This document shows, piece by piece, positions 58,427 to 64,000 of a stretch of DNA of 64,000 nucleotides. The position numbers and the translations under genes are program-made. Position 1 is the first letter of the stretch. Every line of letters starts with the position of its first letter. The stretch comes from Actinomadura rayongensis (GTDB taxonomy: Bacteria; Actinomycetota; Actinomycetes; Streptosporangiales; Streptosporangiaceae): positions 1 through 64,000 of the forward strand of contig NZ_WUTW01000004.1 of the NCBI RefSeq assembly GCF_009831215.1, written 5' to 3'. The notes below the pieces were generated by a model, which ran no database searches, was not told where the DNA came from, and was given only the letters and a program-made list of their open reading frames with translations.

Positions 58427-61400
58427 TCACAGGTAGTTCCCGGGTTCGAGGTCGCGGACCGGCGGGGAGGCGGCCAGGTCCTCGGCCCGCAGCTCGCGCA
58501 CCTCGTCCGCCCCGGGCGTGCCCGCGCCGGTGATGCGGCGGCCCTGCTGCGCGATGGCCGCGTCCAGCAGGTTGCGGACGAACCGGGCGTTGCCGAACGA
58601 CGCGCCGCGCGGCTCCTCCGCGATCCTCCGCCGGACGGCCGGCAGCACGTCCTCGGCCAGCGTGTACCCGTTCGCGGCGGCCATCGACTCGAAGATCGTG
58701 ACCAGCTCGGCCGTCGAGTAGTCCGGGAACCGCAGCACCTTCGGGAACCGCGACGCCAGCCCGGGATTGGAGTCCAGGAAGGCGCGCATCTCCGCGTCGT
58801 ACCCGGCGACGATCACCACGAGGTCGGACCGGTGCTCCTCCATCAGCCGCAGCAGCTCGGCGACGGCCTCGTGCCCGAAGTCGCGCCGGTCGCCGCCGGC
58901 CGTGCCGAGCGTGTACGCCTCGTCGATGAACAGGACGCCGCCGAGCGCCCGGTCCACCGCGGCCCGCACGCGCGGCGCGGTCTGCCCGATGTACTGGGCG
59001 ACGAGGTCCGCGCGCGTCACCTCGACCAGGTGCCCGGACGACAGCAGCCCGAGCCGCAGGTAGACGGCCGCTATCAACCGCGCGATGGTCGTCTTGGCGG
59101 TGCCCGGGTTGCCCATGAACACCATGTGCCGGGTGGGCGTGCCGAGCGGTATCCCGGCGTCGCGGCGCATCTGCTCGGCGCGGGCCTCGGCGACCAGCGC
59201 CGCGACCTCCTGCTTGATCGCCGACAGCCCGATGAGCCGCTCGATCTCCGAGAACGGGTCGCCGGGGACCGTCTCGAAGTCGGGCGCGGGGCTGTCGGGG
59301 ACGTCCACGAGCAGGATCTCGTCCAGCGACTCGGTCTCGTCCACGACCCCGTCGGCGAGGACGCGCCGCCCCTGCCGGGCGATCGCGCGGTCCAGCAGGC
59401 TGATCGCGAGCCGCGCGTTGGCGAGGCCCCGGTCGCGCGGCGCCGCGCGGACGACCGCGCGGACCTTCTCCAGGACGCCGTCCGCGAGCGCGAACCCGCC
59501 GTCGGCGGCGCGCGCGGCGAACAGCTCGGCCAGCTCGTCGTCGGTGAGGTCGGGGAAGCGCAGCGTCCGGACGAACCGCGCCGACACCTCCGGGTGCGAC
59601 TTCAGCAGCCCGTTCAGCTCGGCCTCCGGCCCGCCGAGGACGACGACCAGCTCGTTGCGGTGCGTCTGGACGGCCGTGAGCAGCACGTCCAGCAGCTCCT
59701 GCCCGCGTCCGGCGTCGGAGGCGAAGGTGTGGGCGTCGCGGACGAGCAGCACCCCGCCGACGGCGCGCTCCACCACGCGCCGCACCCGCAGCGCGCTCTC
59801 GCTGCTGTACTCCCCGATCAGGTCGGCGCGGTCGACCTCGACCAGATGGCCGCTGGCGAGGACGCCGAGGTCGGCGTAGATGCGGCCGAGGATCCGCGCG
59901 ATCTTGGTCTTGCCGGTGCCGGGGTTCCCGGCGAACACCAGGTGCCGGGACCGCTCGGCGATGCCCATCCCGGCCTCGCGGCGCATCCGGGCGGCGCGGG
60001 TCTCGGCGACGAGCGCGTGGATCTCCCGCTTGACCGGCTCGATCCCGACGCACGCCTCCAGCTCGGCGAGCGGGTCGGTCTCGACGGCCCCGGCCGGGAC
60101 GAGCCGCTGCGGCAGGTCGCCGAGCCGCACCTCCGGCGGCACCGCGCCGGGCCGCGACCGCGCGGTGGCCGCGCACTCCTCGGCCAGGTGCTCCACGAGC
60201 CGCGCGCCGCGCAGGTTGAGCAGCGGCGGCGTCCGGCTGAGCAGGACCCCGGCGGTGCGGGCGACGTCGGGCGCGACGGTCGCGCCCCGCGCGGTGACGG
60301 CGCGGCGGAACAGCTCGGTGAAGTGGTCCTCGGCGAAGTCCACCGTGCGGGCGGTGCGGAACGCGCGCACGAGGGCCGGGTTCAGGTCGAACAGCCGCAG
60401 GTCGCCGTCGGGACGGCAGAGCGCGACGACGTCCAGCCCCGGGCAGCGGGCCATCAGGCAGCGCAGCTCCTCGACGGCCGCCGCGCCGCAGGTCTCGTGC
60501 CCGGCGAGGCGTTCCAGGTCGTCCACGACGAGCAGCAGCCGGCTCTCGACGCACTCGCGGACGCGCGCCTGCAGCCACAGGACGGCGTCGCTGACGGTCA
60601 GCGAGGCGAAGACCTGGTCGGAGATCCACAGCGCCTCGCGGACGGCCCCGGCGTCGACTAAGGCCAGCTCGACCAGCTCGGCGGCCGTCCCCTTGCCGGT
60701 GCCCTCGGGTCCCGCGATGAGCAGCCGGACGGGCCGGTCGGCCGTCAGCCGCTCGGTCAGCGCCCGCTGCAACGCGGCCGTCAGCTCGGGCTGCCCGACG
60801 AGCACCCCGGACCCGGCGTCGGGGGCGGCGATCTCGGCCGGGGCGGGCGCGGCCTCCTCGCGCGGCCGGGGCACCTGGAGCGCGGACGTCAGGATGTTCG
60901 CGACGGGCCGGTGCCCGAACAGCCGCCGCACGTCGAGCTGGAACGCCCGGACGGGCAGCGGGCTGCGCGGCGCGGTCGCGGCCTCGGGCAGCCCCTGGAG
61001 CGCGCCGATGACGCGGGTGCCCATGTCGAGCCAGGCGCGGCAGGCGTCGGCCTCCCCGGCGACGAGCCCGCGCGCGAGCCACGACCGGACCTCGCGCTGC
61101 CAGGTCTCCACGACGAAGCCGCCGCGCAGCGCGCGCGTCCGGTCCTCGACGGCGGCGTAGACGGCGAGGCCCGCGGCGGGCGCCAGCTCGGCGGGGACGG
61201 CGGTGAGCCCGGCGGCCAGCAGCAGCCGGGCGAGCGCGGCGTCGAACGCGTCGAACCCGCCGAGCGCGGCGAGCAGCCGCTCGTGCGCGGCGGCCAGGCC
61301 CGCGCAGGCCCAGCCGAGGTAGGCGACCGGCCCGGCCAGCTCGGGCAGGACGGCGAGGGTCTCGTCGGGCAGCCCGGCCGTCCACTCGTCGGCGAGCGCG

Positions 61401-61972
61401 GCCTGCGGGACGGTCAGCGCCCGCTGCCGCAGCACCGGGTCGGCGGCGCGCCGGTCGAACACCTCCAGCAGCGCGCGGCGCCGGGCGTCGACCGGCGCGA
61501 GCCCGGCGAACAGCTCGACGCCGTCGCGGGCGAGGTCGAAGGTGACGGCGCGCAGCTCGGCGTCGTCCCCGGCGGGCTCGGGCAGCCACAGGCCCGGCGG
61601 ACGCCACCGGCCGCCCTGGGTGAACCAGGCGACGGCGTCGCGGACGGGCGGCTCCGGCGCCGCGAGCAGCCCGGCCAGCAGCTCGTAGTCGACGTCGCCG
61701 CGCGAGCCCCCGCGCACGGCGGCGGCGCCGAGCAGGAACGTCAGCAGCGACCATGCCTCCGCACCGGCGGCCGTGGTCGTCGGGGCGTAGATGTCGCGCA
61801 GCGACCGCGTGAGCCGGCGGGCGCGCGGATCCCGGTTATAGACCGCGACCCGCTCGCGCAGCTCCTCGTACAACCCGTCGGGGACCCGCCACGGACCGTG
61901 CGCGTACACGTCGAGCACGGGCTCGTCCGTGAGGAGCAGTTCGAGGTGGTCGGGCAGACGGGGAGCGCTCAC
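58427..61972 (-). CDS. three-module CbbX/EccA-like AAA ATPase
   Basis: An 1181-residue protein. The first 400 residues are helical and unfamiliar. Three AAA modules follow. Module 1 (about 405-610) has a modified P-loop GPEGTGKGT and Walker B LLVVDDLER. Module 2 (about 640-860) has GNPGTGKTKIA, but its Walker B reads LLVRDAH in place of IDEAH. Module 3 (about 900-1150) is fully canonical: GNPGTAKTTIA and LFIDEAYTL, like CbbX, SpoVK and EccA. So one good motor is joined to two altered ones. The GTG at 61972 is chosen because GAAGGA lies 9 nt upstream; the upstream TTG overlaps the ribosome site. No type VII secretion genes are adjacent. Confidence 0.88.
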   Translation of the reverse strand: MSAPRLPDHLELLLTDEPVLDVYAHGPWRVPDGLYEELRERVAVYNRDPRARRLTRSLRDIYAPTTTAAGAEAWSLLTFLLGAAAVRGGSRGDVDYELLAGLLAAPEPPVRDAVAWFTQGGRWRPPGLWLPEPAGDDAELRAVTFDLARDGVELFAGLAPVDARRRALLEVFDRRAADPVLRQRALTVPQAALADEWTAGLPDETLAVLPELAGPVAYLGWACAGLAAAHERLLAALGGFDAFDAALARLLLAAGLTAVPAELAPAAGLAVYAAVEDRTRALRGGFVVETWQREVRSWLARGLVAGEADACRAWLDMGTRVIGALQGLPEAATAPRSPLPVRAFQLDVRRLFGHRPVANILTSALQVPRPREEAAPAPAEIAAPDAGSGVLVGQPELTAALQRALTERLTADRPVRLLIAGPEGTGKGTAAELVELALVDAGAVREALWISDQVFASLTVSDAVLWLQARVRECVESRLLLVVDDLERLAGHETCGAAAVEELRCLMARCPGLDVVALCRPDGDLRLFDLNPALVRAFRTARTVDFAEDHFTELFRRAVTARGATVAPDVARTAGVLLSRTPPLLNLRGARLVEHLAEECAATARSRPGAVPPEVRLGDLPQRLVPAGAVETDPLAELEACVGIEPVKREIHALVAETRAARMRREAGMGIAERSRHLVFAGNPGTGKTKIARILGRIYADLGVLASGHLVEVDRADLIGEYSSESALRVRRVVERAVGGVLLVRDAHTFASDAGRGQELLDVLLTAVQTHRNELVVVLGGPEAELNGLLKSHPEVSARFVRTLRFPDLTDDELAELFAARAADGGFALADGVLEKVRAVVRAAPRDRGLANARLAISLLDRAIARQGRRVLADGVVDETESLDEILLVDVPDSPAPDFETVPGDPFSEIERLIGLSAIKQEVAALVAEARAEQMRRDAGIPLGTPTRHMVFMGNPGTAKTTIARLIAAVYLRLGLLSSGHLVEVTRADLVAQYIGQTAPRVRAAVDRALGGVLFIDEAYTLGTAGGDRRDFGHEAVAELLRLMEEHRSDLVVIVAGYDAEMRAFLDSNPGLASRFPKVLRFPDYSTAELVTIFESMAAANGYTLAEDVLPAVRRRIAEEPRGASFGNARFVRNLLDAAIAQQGRRITGAGTPGADEVRELRAEDLAASPPVRDLEPGNYL

Positions 61973-62129
61973 CGATGGCAATCCTTCACGTGCGAGGGCC
62001 GCGGTACGTAGGTTTCTGGTGAGCAGATTACGACCCTCCGCGACCGGACACAGCCCCCCATGACGCGAAGACCGACCGCCTCGCGGCGTTAGTCCGCAAT
62101 GGTCGTGCTGGAAGTTTCCGTACCGGCCG

Positions 62130-62909
62130 TCAGAGCGGCAGCGGCGTGGGACGCTTCGGCTCCCGCCCGTCCCCGGACGAGCGGCCCGTCGCGCGGCGGC
62201 CGATCCACGGGAGCAGGTAGGTCCGCGCCCAGTGGAGGTCCTGGCGGCGCTGGGTCAGCCAGTCGGGGGCCGCGCCCGGCTCGGGCCAGGGCTCGTGCCA
62301 GCTCCCGTCCACGTCGAGCCCGATGGCGTCGGCGACGCGCAGCGCCATCCTGCGGTGCCCCTCGGGCGACAGGTGCAGCCGGTCCTCGTACCAGGCGCGC
62401 GGGTCGTGGAACGCCGATGCCGACCACAGGTCCACGACCGTGCAGCCGCGCACGTCGGCGATGGCGCGCAGGTGCATGTTGAACGTGGCCGCCTTGCCGC
62501 GGATGCGCCCGCCGGCGCGCAGCTTGCCGGTGTCGAAGCCGGTGAAGATCACGACATGGGCGCCGGTGCCGCGCAGCCGCCGGACGGCGTCGTCGAACAC
62601 CACCGCGAGCGCGTCCGGGTCGGCGCCGGGACGGATCATGTCGTTGCCGCCCGCGCAGAACGTCACGAGGTCGGGGTCCAGCGCGACGGCGCGCGGCACC
62701 TGGTCGTCCACGACCTGGCGGAGCAGCTTGCCGCGCACGGCGAGGTTGGCGTAGCGCAGGCCGGGCCGCTCGCGCGCGAGGTGCTCGGCGAGCCGGTCGG
62801 CCCAGCCCCGGAAACGGTCGGGCGCGCCGCTCGGGTCCGGGTCGTTCAGCCCCTCGGTGAAACTGTCACCGATCGCGACATAGGTCGTGGCCTGCTTCGC
62901 TTCCCTCAT
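62130..62909 (-). CDS. SGNH/GDSL hydrolase
   Basis: A 259-residue esterase/lipase-like hydrolase. The four family blocks are present: GDSFTEG (nucleophile Ser, near residue 16), Gly in VRGKLL, GGND near 87-90, and DRLHLSPEGH with the catalytic Asp/His. It has no signal peptide, so it is probably cytosolic. ATG with GGAGGG upstream; a 13-bp palindrome lies 43 bp before the start. The C-terminal tail of about 50 residues is Arg/Trp-rich. Confidence 0.92.
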   Translation of the reverse strand: MREAKQATTYVAIGDSFTEGLNDPDPSGAPDRFRGWADRLAEHLARERPGLRYANLAVRGKLLRQVVDDQVPRAVALDPDLVTFCAGGNDMIRPGADPDALAVVFDDAVRRLRGTGAHVVIFTGFDTGKLRAGGRIRGKAATFNMHLRAIADVRGCTVVDLWSASAFHDPRAWYEDRLHLSPEGHRRMALRVADAIGLDVDGSWHEPWPEPGAAPDWLTQRRQDLHWARTYLLPWIGRRATGRSSGDGREPKRPTPLPL

Positions 62910-62951
62910 GACGGTCCCTCCGGGCCTGGTTCTATCACCACCGACGTAATG

Positions 62952-62964
62952 ATGCAGTCTGCAT
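62952..62964. promoter_or_regulatory. palindrome upstream of SGNH hydrolase
   Basis: ATGCAG-T-CTGCAT is a perfect 6+6 inverted repeat around one base, 43 bp before the hydrolase start, in an AT-richer promoter region. It is a candidate operator; no regulator is adjacent. Confidence 0.4.
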
Positions 62965-63020
62965 ACATCCTTACGCGACCGTAACTCCCGACCCGCGGCC
63001 CGGCCAGAATATTCCCGGGG

Positions 63021-63656
63021 TCAGCTCCAGCTCGGGGAAACGTTCCCGGACGGCGCCCGCGAACCGCCGGACGCGTGCAGCGTCAACGCGTGCTGCACGA
63101 GCGTGATCAGCACCCGCTTGGTGGACTCGCGGTCGCGCGCGTCGCACTCCAGCACCGGCACGTGCGCGCGGATCGACAGCGCCTCGCGGATGTCCTCGAC
63201 GGCGTACTGGAACTCGCCGTTGAACCCGTTGACGCCCACGACGAACGGCAGGCCCAGCTCCTCGAAGTAGTCGACGGCGGCGAAGCAGTCCTCCAGCCGC
63301 CGGGTGTCCACCAGCACGACCGCGCCGATCGCGCCGCGCACGAGGTCGTCCCACATGAACCAGAACCGCGTCTGGCCGGGCGTGCCGAACAGGTACAGGA
63401 TCAGCTCGCTGTCCAGCGACACGCGGCCGAAGTCCATCGCGACCGTCGTGGTCGTCTTGTCCGGGACGGCCGTCAGGTCGTCCACGCCCGCGCTCGCCGC
63501 CGTCATGACCGCCTCGGTGGTCAGCGGCATGATCTCCGAGACCGAGCCGACGAACGTCGTCTTGCCGACGCCGAACCCGCCGCCGACGACGATCTTCACC
63601 GAGGTCAGCTCGCCGCCCGGGCCGCCCGGCGGCCGGTCAGAGGTTGCGAAGTCCAC
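63021..63656 (-). CDS. cvnD: conservon GTPase-like ATP/GTP-binding protein (CvnD)
   Basis: A 211-residue small GTPase-like protein. The P-loop GGGFGVGKTTFV lies at residues 25-36, a switch-like TTTTVAMDFGR, the DxxG counterpart FGTPGQTRFW, and a VGVNGF base-recognition segment. CvnD proteins work with CvnA (sensor-kinase-like), CvnB (roadblock) and CvnC in membrane-associated complexes affecting development and secondary metabolism in Streptomyces. The GTG start overlaps the cvnC end by 20 bp. Confidence 0.93.
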   Translation of the reverse strand: MDFATSDRPPGGPGGELTSVKIVVGGGFGVGKTTFVGSVSEIMPLTTEAVMTAASAGVDDLTAVPDKTTTTVAMDFGRVSLDSELILYLFGTPGQTRFWFMWDDLVRGAIGAVVLVDTRRLEDCFAAVDYFEELGLPFVVGVNGFNGEFQYAVEDIREALSIRAHVPVLECDARDRESTKRVLITLVQHALTLHASGGSRAPSGNVSPSWS

Positions 63657-64000
63657 TGAGCACCCTTTCCAGAAGCCGGACGTCCGCCTGCGCGCCCGGC
63701 GGACGCGACTGGTGCAGCCGCAGCAGTCCCTCGGCGGCCATGTCGGCGATGAGGACGCGCGCGACGCCGAGCGGCAGCCGCAGCAGCGCCGACACCTCCG
63801 CGACCGACCGCGCCGACCGGCACAGATCCATGATCGCCCGGTACTCGGGCGTGAGCACCGCCACGTCGCGCGGCGGGAAGGGCGCGGCCGTCACCAGCGC
63901 CTCGACCGCGAGGTCGTAGCGCGGCCTGGTCCGGCCGCCGGTCACCGCGTACGGGCGCACCAGGGAGCTGCCGTCGTCGCCGCCCGCGTCCGGCCCCGCC
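63637..64000 (-). CDS. cvnC: conservon DUF742 protein (CvnC), 5' end beyond window
   Basis: A DUF742 protein; at least 120 residues are in the window. It has VRPYAVTGGRTRP, then LTPEYRAIMDLC, and a winged-helix-like SVAEVSALLRLPLGVARVLIADMAAEG typical of CvnC. The reading frame continues past the right edge: residues before VRPYAVTGG (an acidic, Gly-rich GGDDGSSL) are also in frame and match the family's usual N-terminus. It precedes cvnD, so cvnB and cvnA should lie beyond the window. Confidence 0.92.
   Translation of the reverse strand, partial: AGPDAGGDDGSSLVRPYAVTGGRTRPRYDLAVEALVTAAPFPPRDVAVLTPEYRAIMDLCRSARSVAEVSALLRLPLGVARVLIADMAAEGLLRLHQSRPPGAQADVRLLERVLSGLRNL

Overview
The window is very GC-rich (roughly three-quarters G+C by eye) with GC-saturated third codon positions, many GTG starts, a conservon (cvnC/cvnD), an HspR-type HAIR operator, a LytR-CpsA-Psr protein and F420-type enzymes. 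This points to a filamentous actinomycete, most likely Streptosporangiales/Thermomonosporaceae (Actinomadura-like); the genus is an inference. The left edge holds the 5' end of a 16S rRNA gene reading leftwards, with its leader and promoters.

Region by region: (1) 1-750, rrn start, leader, boxA and promoters. (2) 751-6062, a rightward run of metabolic genes: Baeyer-Villiger-type monooxygenase, SDR, EamA-like membrane protein, secreted trypsin-like protease, NAD epimerase, orphan GroES-like protein. (3) 6063-19194, an apparent undescribed biosynthetic locus. A two-gene iterative synthase (MAT-ACP; FabL-type ER-KS-CLF-like-KR-DH) diverges from an FMN hydroxy-acid oxidase/methyltransferase pair across an 86-bp dyad-symmetric operator. 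It is followed by an IspH-like Fe-S protein and two paralogous TPR regulators, one lacking its HTH. The repeat type in the synthase promoter recurs, with the same 18-bp spacing, before the intact regulator. (4) 19268-29483, housekeeping and accessory genes: APC permease, GT2 glycosyltransferase, small conserved protein, Na+/H+ antiporter, SbcCD, and split RibD-like reductase and deaminase. (5) 29491-34609, a pair of degenerate adenylate-forming (ANL) proteins under a large LuxR-type ATPase regulator.

(6) 34794-40195, a tightly overlapping four-gene SMC operon (kleisin-like, two small winged-helix/KITE-like proteins, SMC ATPase). It resembles MksBEF/Wadjet systems but has no recognisable Toprim (JetD) subunit. 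(7) 40233-48048, an SDR fused to an F420-nitroreductase-type domain, VanZ-like protein, Lon with an HspR operator, DUF2267 protein, glutamate decarboxylase and MFS transporter. (8) 48049-49096, about 1 kb without a convincing gene. (9) 49097-57078, GNAT plus two small membrane proteins, a citrate-synthase remnant, a SWIM/DUF6493-type pair, an SDR, a glutathione peroxidase and two paralogous microproteins of 51 and 55 residues. (10) 57204-64000, LCP protein, a three-module CbbX-like AAA ATPase, an SGNH hydrolase and the cvnD/cvnC end of a conservon that runs off the right edge.

The main systems to follow up are the synthase locus with its shared operator family and the SMC operon. A recurring design is a TAnnnT hexamer 6-8 nt before the start codon (seven genes), which suggests extensive leaderless transcription. 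No tRNA gene, CRISPR array, insertion sequence or integrase was seen.
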